DNA of 64,000 nt, taken from the NCBI RefSeq assembly GCF_003056055.1, contig NZ_PYFP01000002.1:1601646-1665645 (forward strand), given 5' to 3'. This document shows positions 1 through 9,520 of this stretch, in pieces. Both the position numbers and the translations under genes were made by a program. Positions within the stretch are counted from its first letter, which is position 1. Each line of letters starts with the position of its first letter. The notes under the pieces are model-generated. The model saw only the letters and a list, made by a program, of their open reading frames with translations. It ran no database searches and was not told the DNA's origin. Source of the DNA: Glaciimonas sp. PCH181 (GTDB lineage: Bacteria; Pseudomonadota; Gammaproteobacteria; Burkholderiales; Burkholderiaceae_D).

Positions 1-121
1 ACGAGCGTCAGCCCGCCAAGCCGCGCTGACTTAGCACCTCTTGGGCGGTCTTGGCTGCCGCTGCACGCGGCTTCGCGCCCGGCTTGCTGCACCGGGCGAT
101 GCGACCTCATCAGGGCGATAT
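1..121. other. GC-rich edge sequence, no gene assigned
   Basis: This stretch lies downstream of the gpmA stop codon and is visibly more GC-rich than the rest of the window. It holds a 7-bp inverted repeat (cgcccgg / ccgggcg, 76-98) with a 9-nt loop and no T-run, so it is a poor intrinsic terminator. No open frame gives a recognisable protein. It could be the edge of a neighbouring gene outside the window. Confidence 0.4.
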
Positions 122-868
122 TTATTTCGCTTTCCCCTGATTGGCAACTGCGTTCATTGCTGCGGCAATGGCAGCTTGATCGCCCAGATAGTAGCTCTTG
201 ATCGGCTTTAGATCAGCGTCTAGCTCATAGACGAGTGGCTGACCATTCGGGACATTCAGGCCGACGATGTCGTCGTCGCTGATGCCATCCAGCATTTTGA
301 TCAGCGCACGCAGGCTGTTGCCGTGGGCAGAGATGATGATGCGCTTACCTGATCGAATGGCTGGTGCAATGGTGTCGTTCCATGCTGGCAGCACGCGGGC
401 AACGGTGTCTTTCAGGCATTCGGTCAGCGGAATTTCTTCACGCGCCAGATTGGCGTAACGTGGATCGTCATACGAAGCGCGCGGATCGTTTTCATCCAGC
501 TTGAGCGGCGGCGTATCGTAGCTGCGGCGCCATACCATTACTTGTTCATCGCCATATTTAGCGGCTGTCTCAGCCTTGTTCAGCCCTTGCAGCGCGCCGT
601 AGTGGCGCTCATTCAAGCGCCAGTCATGTTGTACTGGCAGCCACATCAAGTCCATCTCATCAAGCGTGCCCCAGAGCGTACGGATGGCGCGCTTAAGCAC
701 CGAGGTGTACGCCAGATCGAACGTGAAACCGGCTTCCTTGAGCAGTTTGCCCGCTTGTTTGGCTTCAGCCAGTCCTTTTTCGGTCAGATCGACATCTACC
801 CAGCCGGTGAAGCGGTTAGCCAGATTCCAGGTGGATTCGCCGTGGCGCATCAATACAATTTTATACAT
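122..868 (-). CDS. gpmA: 2,3-bisphosphoglycerate-dependent phosphoglycerate mutase
   Basis: Interconverts 3- and 2-phosphoglycerate in glycolysis and gluconeogenesis in the cytoplasm. The 248-aa product has the usual length of the cofactor-dependent family. The N-terminus carries the phospho-histidine motif [10 protein letters not shown] (about residues 6-15), followed by [15 protein letters not shown]. The second catalytic histidine sits in [12 protein letters not shown] (about 180-191). It starts with ATG and faces away from the rhodanese gene across a 127-bp gap, the order seen in many Burkholderiales. Nothing is missing from the active site. Confidence 0.97.
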   Translation of the reverse strand: MYKIVLMRHGESTWNLANRFTGWVDVDLTEKGLAEAKQAGKLLKEAGFTFDLAYTSVLKRAIRTLWGTLDEMDLMWLPVQHDWRLNERHYGALQGLNKAETAAKYGDEQVMVWRRSYDTPPLKLDENDPRASYDDPRYANLAREEIPLTECLKDTVARVLPAWNDTIAPAIRSGKRIIISAHGNSLRALIKMLDGISDDDIVGLNVPNGQPLVYELDADLKPIKSYYLGDQAAIAAAMNAVANQGKAK

Positions 869-995
869 AGGTGCAATAAGGGGAGTAGTGAAAAAAGGGT
901 CAGAAAAAAATCATTGCAGGCTAACCAATACGAATTGGGTGGCGCTTCAGCTTCTATTTTATAATGTCGCGATTAACTAATACCATTGGATCACT

Positions 996-1397
996 GTGAA
1001 ATTCTTGATTGATAATATTTTTGTGCTCGGATTGGTCATTTTGTCTGGCGGAGCACTGATTTTCCCGCTATTGCAACGACGCGGGAGCAAAGTAACAACA
1101 TTGCAAGCAACACAACTGATTAATCAAGGAAAGACGTTAGTCCTTGATGTACGCGATGCAGAGGGATTTTCTGCCGGTCATTTAATTGATTCGAAAAACA
1201 TCCCTTTGAAAGACCTGACTACCCGTTTGGTCGAAATTGAAAAATTCAAAGCCAAAAACGTTATTGTAGTGTGTCAGACAGGTACACAAGCATCTAAAGC
1301 CACTGCGCAACTTACTAAAGCTGGTTTCGCGCAGGTCTATAGCCTCGACGGTGGCATTGCAAGCTGGCAAACGCAAGGTCTGCCGACTATTAAATAA
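996..1397 (+). CDS. Membrane-anchored rhodanese-like protein
   Basis: A 133-aa protein with an N-terminal hydrophobic segment (about residues 5-25) followed by a single rhodanese domain. The domain is recognised by LVLDVRDAEGFSAGHL and a cysteine in the active-site loop VCQTGTQASKA, near residue 93. Rhodanese domains move sulfane sulfur through this cysteine; the substrate here cannot be told. The start is GTG at 996. It lies 16 bp before grxC and is probably cotranscribed with it, which suggests a role in thiol or sulfur handling at the inner membrane. The same gene pair sits next to secB in other betaproteobacteria. Confidence 0.88.
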   Translation: MKFLIDNIFVLGLVILSGGALIFPLLQRRGSKVTTLQATQLINQGKTLVLDVRDAEGFSAGHLIDSKNIPLKDLTTRLVEIEKFKAKNVIVVCQTGTQASKATAQLTKAGFAQVYSLDGGIASWQTQGLPTIK

Positions 1398-1413
1398 CGA
1401 CAAAGAGAACCCT

Positions 1414-1677
1414 ATGACGGCCCATGTTTTAATGTACAGCACCGCTGTTTGCCCTTATTGCATACGTGCAGAACAGCTGCTGAAATCCCGCGGCGTCGAC
1501 AATATCGAGAAGGTTCGTATTGATCTTGACCCGCAACAGCGCGACGAAATGATGAAAAAGACCGGACGTCGCACTGTTCCGCAAATTTATATCGGTGAAA
1601 CCCATGTCGGCGGCTTCGATGATTTGAGCGCGCTTGATCACGGAGGAAAATTACTGCCTCTGCTGCAAGGTCCTTAA
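1414..1677 (+). CDS. grxC: Glutaredoxin 3
   Basis: Small cytoplasmic glutathione-dependent disulfide reductase. The 87-aa product has the glutaredoxin fold signatures: active site CPYC (residues 14-17), the cis-proline motif TVPQIYIG, and the glutathione-binding GGFDDL near residues 67-72. An upstream in-frame ATG at 1351 would add 21 residues encoded inside the rhodanese gene; the ATG at 1414 follows AAAGAGAA and gives the normal family length, so it is preferred. Located between the rhodanese gene and secB. Confidence 0.95.
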   Translation: MTAHVLMYSTAVCPYCIRAEQLLKSRGVDNIEKVRIDLDPQQRDEMMKKTGRRTVPQIYIGETHVGGFDDLSALDHGGKLLPLLQGP

Positions 1678-1909
1678 GTTCTGAGCAAATTGTTGGGAAC
1701 CGATCTGATGTTTTATGGCCTGATGAATAACAAGCAAGTTTGAGGCGATGTAGCAATCCGGACATGCGCATTTTGCTTTGCTTGCTGTTTGGACCTTCGA
1801 AATAGCGAAGACCTCAATGGCAAACAGATTCCAGGGTCGTATTAATTGTTGCAATAACCATTCTATGGCTGGCACATACTAGCCATCTTACATTTACCGA
1901 AAGAGTTTT

Positions 1910-2425
1910 ATGGCCGACGAAATTATTCAAACAGCAACTACCGAGACAAACGATCAACCAGTATTTCAGATCCAACGTGTGTATCTGAAAGATTTGTCGC
2001 TTGAGCAGCCAAATTCCCCAGCTATTTTTCTTGAGCAAGATGCGCCGCAAATCGAAGTAGCGGTTGACGTTGGTGCTGAAGCATTGGCTGAAGGTATATT
2101 CGAATCGACGGTGACGATTACAGTCACTGCCAAGATCAAAGACAAAGTCGCGTTTCTGGTCGAAGGCAAGCAAGCTGGTATTTTTGAAGTACGCAACATC
2201 CCTGCTGAACAGCTAGATCCATTGTTAGGTATCGGTTGCCCGAATATTGTTTATCCTTATTTGCGCGCTAACATCGCCGATGCAATCACCCGTGCTGGTT
2301 TCCCACCGATTCATCTGGCGGAAATCAACTTTGAAGTGTTTTATCAGCAACGTACCCAAGCGCTGGCTGAGAACCAGGGAAGCAAAGACAGTATTGCGGT
2401 AGACGGCAGCAACACAATCAACTAA
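1910..2425 (+). CDS. secB: Protein-export chaperone SecB
   Basis: Tetrameric cytosolic chaperone that keeps preproteins unfolded and hands them to SecA. The 171-aa product shows the family motifs [17 protein letters not shown] near the N-terminus and the hydrophobic groove region [15 protein letters not shown] followed by the proline-rich [12 protein letters not shown]. The C-terminal tail lacks the short metal-binding SecA tail of some homologues, as is common in this class. It begins with ATG 232 bp after grxC. A GC-rich hairpin follows at 2453-2475. Confidence 0.97.
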   Translation: MADEIIQTATTETNDQPVFQIQRVYLKDLSLEQPNSPAIFLEQDAPQIEVAVDVGAEALAEGIFESTVTITVTAKIKDKVAFLVEGKQAGIFEVRNIPAEQLDPLLGIGCPNIVYPYLRANIADAITRAGFPPIHLAEINFEVFYQQRTQALAENQGSKDSIAVDGSNTIN

Positions 2426-2452
2426 GAGCAGGTTTTTTAGTATTAGTGTTAA

Positions 2453-2475
2453 GCCGCCCAGATAACGTGGGCGGC
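2453..2475 (+). terminator. GC-rich hairpin after secB
   Basis: Eight-bp perfect stem (gccgccca / tgggcggc) with a 7-nt loop, 27 nt after the secB stop codon. No T-run follows, so termination would be weak or Rho-assisted. Inference only. Confidence 0.4.
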
Positions 2476-2564
2476 GCGCTGCTGGCATTATTTGTCGCTT
2501 GCAAGAATAATGATGGTGGTTTGCCAGTTGTTCGGACGGACGCGCAGTAAGTGGAGACGATGGA

Positions 2565-3023
2565 ATGAAATGTATTCGCTTGACCAGTATGGTAATGGCG
2601 TCGGCGCTGGTGGTGTTAGGCACGGGTGGCACGGCACATGCGCTTGATTTCAAGGCAGTTGGCGCGGCACCGGTTGTGTTCTACGATGCTCCATCCGAAA
2701 AAGGCCGACGTGTAGCCGTAGCACCACGCGGCATGCCGGTCGAAGTTGTTCTGACCTATGGCGAGTGGACCAAAGTGCGTGATTCTAGCGGTGACTTATC
2801 GTGGGTGCAATCGAGTGGGCTGGTTGGCAAGCGTAACTTACAGGTTAAGGTCGCCAACGCCAAGATTCGGGCGAATCCGAACGATACCGCAGCGGAAGTA
2901 TTTAGCGCCGATAAAGGGGTTTTGCTGGAACTGGTCGAGCCTGGTGCATCCGGTTGGATCAAAGTGCGGCACCGCGACGGTCAGAGCGGCTATGTAAAAG
3001 CGACTGAAGTTTGGGGTAATTAA
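2565..3023 (+). CDS. Exported SH3-domain protein
   Basis: A 152-aa protein with a cleavable Sec signal peptide (about residues 1-26, hydrophobic core VMASALVVLGTG, ending TAHA). Two bacterial SH3-like repeats follow: one around residues 31-80 (VFYDAPSEKGRRVAV ... GEWTKVRDSSGDLSWV) and one around 88-148 (KIRANPNDTAAEVFS ... GWIKVRHRDGQSGYVK). Such modules bind peptidoglycan or act as periplasmic scaffolds. There is no catalytic domain, so the specific role is unknown. It sits between secB and gpsA on the same strand, as in related genomes. Confidence 0.88.
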   Translation: MKCIRLTSMVMASALVVLGTGGTAHALDFKAVGAAPVVFYDAPSEKGRRVAVAPRGMPVEVVLTYGEWTKVRDSSGDLSWVQSSGLVGKRNLQVKVANAKIRANPNDTAAEVFSADKGVLLELVEPGASGWIKVRHRDGQSGYVKATEVWGN

Positions 3024-3269
3024 GTAAGGCAAGTTCAGAAGCGAAGCGCTGGCTGAATTGCGAACGATGACCAACGATAGGACGGTTTTTATTTACCCCC
3101 GCGTTAGCTGATCGGCTTCGTCAACGCGGCGGAGTGGGTTATACCATTTGCTGTCGCTTCCGCCGACGTTGATATTCAACGATTTCGCGGCCGTATTTCT
3201 CGTTGTTCTTATTCCCCTCCCACCATTTTTATTAGACGATTGATCTCTGTGTCCGCTGATTCCACACCC

Positions 3270-4280
3270 ATGAATATCACGATCCTCGGCGCTGGCGCAT
3301 GGGGCTCTGCGCTGGCGATCGCGTTAGCGCAACGTCACAACGTATTGTTGTGGGGACGCAATGAAAAAATGATCGCGGCCGCGTCAGCGCAGCGCGAGAA
3401 TGTGATTTATCTACCCGGTTTACACTTGCCCGCCACATTGATTGTGACCGCTGATTTTGCGCAAGCTATCGATCATGTGAGTCCGCATGCTAATGCAAAT
3501 GATAGCCTGTTGATCGTTGCGTCATCCGTCGCTGGAATCCGGTCACTGGCGGAGCAATTGCGGGATTTACCGATACCGAATATCGTCTGGTTATGCAAAG
3601 GCTTTGAAGAACAAACGCGTTTGCTGCCGCATCAGATCGTCCGGCAAGTATTGGGAGACGCCATTCCTGCAGGTGCACTTTCTGGGCCGTCGTTTGCGCA
3701 GGAAGTTGCGCACGGAATGCCTTGCGCGTTGGCGATTGCAACCGATCATCCAGCGCTTTCCGAGCGCGTAGTGGCAGCGGTGCATGGCGGCAATATTCGC
3801 GTCTATTCAACCGATGATATGGTCGGTGTCGAAGTTGGCGGTGCGGTTAAAAATATCATGGCGATTGCCACCGGGATTGCCGATGGATTAAATCTCGGAC
3901 TAAATGCTCGTGCGGCCTTAATTACGCGTGGGCTTGCTGAAATTACGCGACTTGGTATCGCGCTGGGTGGGCGGAGCGAAACTTTTATGGGCTTGTCTGG
4001 CGTGGGGGATTTGATTCTTACCTGCACTGGCGATCTGTCGCGTAATCGCAAAGTCGGTCTCGGTTTAGCGCGCGGTAAAAGTCTGGCAGACGTCGTGGCA
4101 GAGTTAGGCCACGTAGCAGAAGGCGTGCGCTGCGCCGCTGCGGTACGTGCGTTAGCGCAGGAGCGTGGCGTCGATATGCCGATTACTAATGCGGTGGCGG
4201 GGGTGTTGTTTGACGGTGATGCGCCTGCGGCAATGGTGGAGTTGCTGCTTGCGCGGACTCCCCGTGAAGAGTCTGCCTAA
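3270..4280 (+). CDS. gpsA: Glycerol-3-phosphate dehydrogenase [NAD(P)+]
   Basis: Reduces dihydroxyacetone phosphate to sn-glycerol 3-phosphate, the backbone of phospholipids. The Rossmann motif [17 protein letters not shown] opens the protein. The conserved catalytic-lysine region [17 protein letters not shown] and the substrate-binding [16 protein letters not shown] with SRNRKVG follow in order. A TTG at 3240 and a GTG at 3249 lie upstream in frame; the ATG at 3270 is chosen because homologues begin MNIT/MKIT right before the Rossmann motif, giving 336 aa. The secB-gpsA linkage is typical of proteobacteria. Confidence 0.96.
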   Translation: MNITILGAGAWGSALAIALAQRHNVLLWGRNEKMIAAASAQRENVIYLPGLHLPATLIVTADFAQAIDHVSPHANANDSLLIVASSVAGIRSLAEQLRDLPIPNIVWLCKGFEEQTRLLPHQIVRQVLGDAIPAGALSGPSFAQEVAHGMPCALAIATDHPALSERVVAAVHGGNIRVYSTDDMVGVEVGGAVKNIMAIATGIADGLNLGLNARAALITRGLAEITRLGIALGGRSETFMGLSGVGDLILTCTGDLSRNRKVGLGLARGKSLADVVAELGHVAEGVRCAAAVRALAQERGVDMPITNAVAGVLFDGDAPAAMVELLLARTPREESA

Positions 4281-4415
4281 ATTCGGAGATGACTAATTGA
4301 AAATTGAAGCTATTTTTTTCATGTTGTGCCTGACTTGAGATTACTTCAGCGATATCTATTATTCCTAATCAGCCGATGACATGGCGGTTAATCTTTGTTT
4401 TTAATAGCGCAGAAA

Positions 4416-4460
4416 ATAAAACAGGATGCGATTGCAGCAATTGCAATCGCATCCTGTTTT
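4416..4460. terminator. Bidirectional intrinsic terminator between gpsA and hslU
   Basis: Near-perfect long stem with arms around aacaggatgcgattgc and gcaatcgcatcctgtt and a short loop, flanked by A-rich sequence on the left and TTTT on the right. It lies between the convergent genes gpsA (+) and hslU (-) and can stop transcription from both sides. Confidence 0.9.
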
Positions 4461-4479
4461 CTATTTGCCGCGTAGATTT

Positions 4480-5832
4480 TTACAGCACGTAACGCGATAA
4501 GTCCTCATTCACAGCCAGCGCGCCAAGTCTTAAATCGACATACGCAGCATCGATCTTCAAATGTTTTTCGCTGGTATTCGTGGCAGCGTACGATATCTCT
4601 TCGAGCATTTTTTCCATCACGGTATGCAGACGACGAGCACCGATATTCTCAGTTTTTTCGTTGACCGAAAAAGCGATTTCCGCCATCCGTGTAATGCCTT
4701 CAGCTACAAACTCCAACGTCACGCCTTCGGTGGCGAGCAATGCTTCATATTGCGTCGTCAGACAAGCATCGGTGCCAGTCAAAATGCGCTCAAAATCGGC
4801 AATCGATAGCGAGTCTAGTTCTACCCGAATCGGGAAGCGACCTTGTAGTTCCGGGATCAAATCAGATGGCTTAGCCAAGTGAAATGCACCCGATGCAATG
4901 AACAAAATATGATCGGTTTTGATCATCCCGTACTTGGTATTAACAGTCGTACCTTCCACCAGCGGCAACAGATCGCGTTGCACGCCAGCACGGGAAACAT
5001 CGGCACCGCCGTTTTGCGAGCGAGTGGCAATTTTATCGATCTCATCCAAAAATACGATACCGTTTTGCTCGACGTTAAAGATGGCTTTTTGTTTTAGCTC
5101 ATCTTCGTTGAGCAGTTTCGACGCTTCTTCTTCGATTAGCAGTTTAAGTGCATCCTTGATCTTGACCTTGCGGCTTTTCTTGCGGCTGTTACCCATGCCG
5201 GAGAACATCGACTTGATCTGCTCCGTCATTTCTTCCATGCCGGGCGGTGCCATGATCTCCATCTGTGGCGCGCTTTCTGCCAATTCGATTTCGATTTCAC
5301 GGTCATCAAGTGAGCCTTCGCGCAGACGTTTGCGGAATGTCTGGCGGGTGCTATTGCCTTTGTCCTTATTGTCGGTGTCGGTAGGCGTATCTTGCTCTGG
5401 ATGAAAACCAAAGTCGCGTGCTGGCGGAACCAGAATATCGATCACTCGATCTTCCGCAGCATCTTCGGCGCGTGATCTTAATTTAGCCATCTCGAATTCT
5501 CGGGTTTGCTTGATGCCGATATCGATCAGGTCACGAATGATGGTTTCGACGTCGCGACCCACATAGCCGACTTCGGTAAATTTGGTCGCTTCGACTTTGA
5601 TAAAGGGCGCATTGGCCAATTTTGCCAGACGTCGTGCGATTTCGGTTTTGCCGACGCCGGTAGGGCCGATCATCAAAATATTCTTCGGCGTGATTTCGTG
5701 GCGTAGCGGTTCGGCAACTTGCTGACGACGCCAGCGGTTACGCAGCGCAATCGCTACCGCGCGTTTGGCTTTATCTTGTCCGACTACATGTTTGTCGAGT
5801 TCAGAAACGATCTCTTGTGGGGTCATATTCAT
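4480..5832 (-). CDS. hslU: HslU, ATPase subunit of the HslVU protease
   Basis: AAA+ unfoldase that feeds substrates to HslV. Visible features: Walker [15 protein letters not shown] (about residue 55), the family-specific I-domain (about 110-240), Walker [13 protein letters not shown], sensor region [11 protein letters not shown], and the C-terminal tail SRYVL that docks into HslV and switches it on. An in-frame ATG at 5868 would add 12 residues; the start at 5832 (MNMTPQEIV) matches the family N-terminus and gives 450 aa. It follows hslV by 133 bp and should share its heat-shock promoter. Confidence 0.96.
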   Translation of the reverse strand: MNMTPQEIVSELDKHVVGQDKAKRAVAIALRNRWRRQQVAEPLRHEITPKNILMIGPTGVGKTEIARRLAKLANAPFIKVEATKFTEVGYVGRDVETIIRDLIDIGIKQTREFEMAKLRSRAEDAAEDRVIDILVPPARDFGFHPEQDTPTDTDNKDKGNSTRQTFRKRLREGSLDDREIEIELAESAPQMEIMAPPGMEEMTEQIKSMFSGMGNSRKKSRKVKIKDALKLLIEEEASKLLNEDELKQKAIFNVEQNGIVFLDEIDKIATRSQNGGADVSRAGVQRDLLPLVEGTTVNTKYGMIKTDHILFIASGAFHLAKPSDLIPELQGRFPIRVELDSLSIADFERILTGTDACLTTQYEALLATEGVTLEFVAEGITRMAEIAFSVNEKTENIGARRLHTVMEKMLEEISYAATNTSEKHLKIDAAYVDLRLGALAVNEDLSRYVL

Positions 5833-5965
5833 ATTTTTCGGTTCCGTGTAAGTGCCAATCCGTCGCATCTTTCATAGCTGCGTAATGTCGTCGCCTGGTC
5901 GTCGCTTCAATAGTGTCTATCGAAGGATATTGTTACGCCCAAGCGCATCATCTGGTCGGACGGAT

Positions 5966-6502
5966 TTAATTAAGGGTTTCGATAATGTGCGATTGGTTGG
6001 TATAAATACAAAGATCACCAGCAATCACGAGCGATTTTTTGACGATTTCTGGAGGCGTCAGATCAGTGTTGTCGTGCAAGGCTTTCGCAGCAGATTGCGC
6101 GAAAGTGCCGCCTGAACCAATCGCACCGATGCCGTCTGTCGGTTCCAGCACGTCGCCATTGCCGGTGATGACCAGAGTAGTATCGCGATCTGCGGTGAGT
6201 AGCATCGCTTCAAGTCGACGCAACATGCGATCGGTGCGCCATTCTTTGGCCAGATCGACCGAAGCGCGCATCAAATTGCCTTGATGCTTCTCTAATTTTG
6301 CTTCAAATAAATCCAGAAGAGTGAAGGCATCGGCAGTGCCGCCGGCAAATCCAACCAGTACTTTACCTTGATACAGCGTGCGCACTTTCCGCGCAGTACC
6401 TTTCATCACGACGTTACCGAGGGTGACCTGCCCATCTCCTCCTAATGCAACGGAATTCCCGCGTCGCACTGAAAGGATTGTGGTGCCATGAAATTGTTCC
6501 AT
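5966..6502 (-). CDS. hslV: HslV, peptidase subunit of the HslVU protease
   Basis: Proteasome-like threonine peptidase forming a double hexameric ring in the cytoplasm. The N-terminus [15 protein letters not shown] carries a short propeptide; autocleavage after Gly would expose the catalytic Thr of TTILSVRR. Also visible are the GDGQVTLG loop and the region [13 protein letters not shown]. Length is 178 aa, usual for the family. It is the first gene of the hslVU pair and is preceded by a sigma32-like promoter at 6638-6665. Confidence 0.97.
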   Translation of the reverse strand: MEQFHGTTILSVRRGNSVALGGDGQVTLGNVVMKGTARKVRTLYQGKVLVGFAGGTADAFTLLDLFEAKLEKHQGNLMRASVDLAKEWRTDRMLRRLEAMLLTADRDTTLVITGNGDVLEPTDGIGAIGSGGTFAQSAAKALHDNTDLTPPEIVKKSLVIAGDLCIYTNQSHIIETLN

Positions 6503-6809
6503 TTTGTCTGCCTAAAAAAAGCGGACCGAGCGTGTTGCAGTTTGACAAACTGGACGAACGGACCAGCCATGCGGCGTCCGGATGTCGGACGTCGTCGCAT
6601 GTTTGCTAGCGCATAATAACGCGGCGCGTAGTTAAAAAAATGGGGGCGGCGGGCGTGATTACAAGCGTGTTTTTTTGCGAATTAAACCAGTTTTGTCGTT
6701 ACACAGGTCTACTTGTTAACGTCTGAATAATGTTGGTGCAACGATGCCATCTCTAGCGATGATAGCAACTATTTATGAAGGTAGTTTTAACGCTTTGCTG
6801 TCTAAATGC
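6503..6809. other. Intergenic region between STAS gene and hslV
   Basis: The space upstream of hslV holds the heat-shock promoter at 6638-6665 and GC-rich leader sequence with an inverted repeat around cggatgtcggacg. No frame with coding character was seen in it. Confidence 0.6.
6638..6665 (-). promoter_or_regulatory. Sigma32-type heat-shock promoter for hslVU
   Basis: Reading the minus strand, CTTGTAA (6659-6665) is followed after exactly 14 nt by CCCATTT (6638-6644), which itself follows more C residues. The known heat-shock consensus is CTTGAAA, 11-16 nt, CCCCATnT, so only one base of the -35 differs. It lies about 135 nt upstream of the hslV start codon. The A-run just downstream on the plus strand reads as T-rich early transcript. 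Confidence 0.8.
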
Positions 6810-8162
6810 TTAATTTTTTCGCGTATTAATGCTGACGATGTCGTGTAGTCCCATGACTTTAAAGAGCGCAGCAACCAGATGATTGACTTCATAAAATGCT
6901 ATTTTTCGGCCTTGCGCAGTAAGGGGCAACAAGCCATTTGCTAATTGTCCGGCGGCATTGAAATCAACTCTTACCAGACGTGAACAATCAATCAGCGCTG
7001 GATTGTGTTCGTGCGCGTGGGTTTTAATCTGCAATAACAAGTCATCAATCCGTCCTTCAATCAAAATCGGCATCCGTAGTTGTTGCTGATTCTTTAGCAT
7101 CGGTCCGACGCTGCCCGCATCGCCATCGTTTGCCGTGGTGACTTTGGTTACCGGTGAAATAAAGGGTGGCGGAGAGACTTCAAAAGTAATGCTGTAATCG
7201 ATACTAACGTCTTCAAAAGCTTGCTGATTATTTAATAAGTGCAAAATTTCAAGTAGCAATAACCACGGCGCAGTGGTTTCGTCGCGGCGGCCAACACATA
7301 AAATGGCGCGAATACTATCGCCCAATTCGTTGCTGCCGACCAGAATCAGATCGAGTCCGGCCTTTTGAAGTTTCTTTAGCATCCGCAACAGCAATCCGCA
7401 GCCGATCGAATCGACCGATGTAATACGTGTGAATTCAAGTCGTAAAGTCGCGTGCGTTAAGCTCAGTTTTTGGGCGCGCTCGATTTGTTTGATGATGTTA
7501 CCGTCGAGTTTGCCCGAAAATGCGATAGCTGTGATTGGGCTAGTTTTTTGGGCTAACTCGCTATTCGGACTGAGGGTGAGCTGTTTATCCCAGGTGGGAG
7601 GGGATGTTTCGAATTTATGTGCAAAATCGAGTGATAAATCGTCGAATTGGGTTTGTTTTCCACTGATCCGATAGAGGTCTAGCAACATCCACCAAACCAC
7701 GTTGCCAAGATCATTTTCCGCGATTGCTTGTAGCAGCACTTGCTCAGCGAGGTCGGATTGCGAATTGGCAAATAATACGGCCGCTTCTTCTACTACTGCG
7801 GGTGTGTCCGAGATGGCGACTTCGATATTGCCGCGCTTTGCGCTGCTCGGTGACGCGTTTATATCCTCTGCGATGAGTTTGGCAGCATTGGGCGAATTGG
7901 GGAGGAGCTTTTTTTCGGCAGCCGCCAGCTCCGACGGCATTGTATTGAGGATGTTGACGGGATAAATAAACTCCGTCGACATTTCAGATTCGATGGCGTC
8001 GATCTTCATTGCGGTGGTGTTGCGGCTAATATTATTTAGCCGCGGTGCGACAGTTTTCTGAGCAGTATTGTTTCCCGGCTGAGTAGCATCAGATGCGTTG
8101 CTCTCTTCAGCCGGCGTACCGACGGGGCGGGTATTTTTGCCAAATATCGAGAAAAGCCCCAC
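6810..8162 (-). CDS. Protein with two STAS-like domains
   Basis: A 450-aa cytoplasmic protein with no membrane segment. The N-terminal 110 residues are low-complexity and rich in Asn, Ala and Thr. A first STAS-like domain covers about 215-310 (IAFSGKLDGNI ... SVDSIGCGLLLRMLKKL), and a second the last 85 residues (LIEGRIDDLL ... DCSRLVRVDFNAAGQLANGL). STAS domains act in anti-sigma-factor antagonists and partner switching, but no kinase or phosphatase is adjacent, so the partner is unknown. The GTG at 8162 is preferred over an upstream TTG (8204) because TTAGGA precedes it by 5-6 nt and the product then starts MGLFSIFGK. Confidence 0.8.
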   Translation of the reverse strand: MGLFSIFGKNTRPVGTPAEESNASDATQPGNNTAQKTVAPRLNNISRNTTAMKIDAIESEMSTEFIYPVNILNTMPSELAAAEKKLLPNSPNAAKLIAEDINASPSSAKRGNIEVAISDTPAVVEEAAVLFANSQSDLAEQVLLQAIAENDLGNVVWWMLLDLYRISGKQTQFDDLSLDFAHKFETSPPTWDKQLTLSPNSELAQKTSPITAIAFSGKLDGNIIKQIERAQKLSLTHATLRLEFTRITSVDSIGCGLLLRMLKKLQKAGLDLILVGSNELGDSIRAILCVGRRDETTAPWLLLLEILHLLNNQQAFEDVSIDYSITFEVSPPPFISPVTKVTTANDGDAGSVGPMLKNQQQLRMPILIEGRIDDLLLQIKTHAHEHNPALIDCSRLVRVDFNAAGQLANGLLPLTAQGRKIAFYEVNHLVAALFKVMGLHDIVSINTRKN

Positions 8163-8696
8163 ATTGATCCTAAGCGGTGAGTTGATGATCGTTGAACGCG
8201 TCAATATCGATTGCTATGCTTAGTGTAGTCGGATATGTGCGCCTTTACACCAGACCCTTCCTCACTTTAAGTAAAAAGCTGATATCCGACTCTTGCTTTT
8301 GTGGTTCTTTTGCTGCTTTTTTAAGCGCTTGATTGGGGGAAGTTATCACCCTGTTGACGGTCGGATGAAACAGCTCTGCCTGCTTTTTTTAGTGAGTAAG
8401 TTTGATGCCTGAGGGATGCACCTTATTGAGCATATGGATGGGGAGTGCGCGTATTCCATGGCAGAAGAGATGCCAGCGGCGTCAGGCAAATACAGGCGAG
8501 AAAATGTTTCGCATTGCGCGTAAGTACAAACGAATCAGGATGTTTTCTTGTTAATGTAAATCAGACCAACGTTAATTTAAATTAATCTTTGCACATTGTA
8601 GGGGTGTCTGACTTCAGTTTTAGTCAGAAGTCCCTACGCGCCATAGAGAGCGGGCGCAGGGAGATGCAGCAGTGTGAACTAGCGTCGATGTGAGAA
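8163..8696. other. Intergenic region between STAS gene and dksA
   Basis: No convincing gene. It carries a perfect 9-bp inverted pair, gtcggatat (8228-8236) and atatccgac (8282-8290), 45 nt apart, and a small hairpin gacttc / gaagtc near 8609-8632. Neither is followed by a T-run on the minus strand. The STAS gene promoter should lie here. Confidence 0.5.
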
Positions 8697-9140
8697 TTAA
8701 TCGCCGTATAACTTCTGTTTCAGTTCACGTCGTTGTTGTGCTTCTAGTGACAGTGTTGCTGTTGGTCGTGCCAATAAACGGGGAATACCGATAGGCTCGC
8801 CAGTTTCTTCGCACCAGCCGTACTCGCCAGCATCAATCGAGGCGATTGATTGTTGTACTTTTTTCAGCAATTTGCGCTCACGGTCACGTGTGCGTAATTC
8901 CAGCGCATGTTCTTCTTCGATGGTGGCGCGATCTGCAGGGTCCGGGACAAGCACGGTTTCGCGCAGATGCTCAGTGGTTTCTCCGGCGTTTTTCAGCAGA
9001 TCAATTTCCAGCTGTTTTAAACGCGCTCTGAAGAAAGCCAGTTGTGCCTCATTCATGTAGTCCTGTTCGCTCATCGTAACGAGTTGCGCTTCGGTCAACA
9101 GGGGGACATCAGGGGTCGGTTTGGTTGTTTTGGTAGCCAC
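8697..9140 (-). CDS. dksA: RNA polymerase-binding transcription factor DksA
   Basis: Secondary-channel regulator of RNA polymerase that works with ppGpp on rRNA and amino-acid promoters. The globular/coiled-coil part runs through MNEAQLAFFRARLKQLE and ATIEEEHALELRTRDRERK, with the coiled-coil tip motif DPADRA. The C-terminal zinc-finger region keeps only one cysteine (GWCEETGEPIGIPRLLARP); the other three positions are not cysteine. The frame is open up to an ATG at 9287, but that adds 49 residues unlike the family; GTG at 9140 (MATKTTKP) gives a normal 147 aa. The exact start remains uncertain. Confidence 0.92.
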   Translation of the reverse strand: MATKTTKPTPDVPLLTEAQLVTMSEQDYMNEAQLAFFRARLKQLEIDLLKNAGETTEHLRETVLVPDPADRATIEEEHALELRTRDRERKLLKKVQQSIASIDAGEYGWCEETGEPIGIPRLLARPTATLSLEAQQRRELKQKLYGD

Positions 9141-9520
9141 TTCGCTTACTTTCGATACGACGTATGTTTCAATTTTATCCGTTAATTCAGTACGTGAGGA
9201 CAAGATGTTGACGATGTCCTGGTTGTAATTTGTACTGGATCTGGCCGTTTGGAGTTCTCTTTGAGGCAATGTCACTAGCTTTATCAAATGCTGTGCGAGA
9301 GTATCTTGTTAACAAGTCAAAATCGTTTTGTTGCCATTACGATCATTTTGTTGGTTGGTCAAGAATTTTACAACAGGTTTGATGCCAAAAACGTGCGGGT
9401 TTTCAATTGCGACAATGACGAAGGGAGTTTTTTATCTCCTTTTTCGTATTTATTATCATCCTGCTATCGTTAACATTTCGCATGGCCGACATATTTCCAG
9501 TAGTACAAAACTGCCATAGT

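Noticed and set aside
9420..9445. Small hairpin in the dksA/CobW gap as a terminator
   Set aside because: Its short stem and T-run face the plus strand where no gene ends, and the stem has a poor loop.
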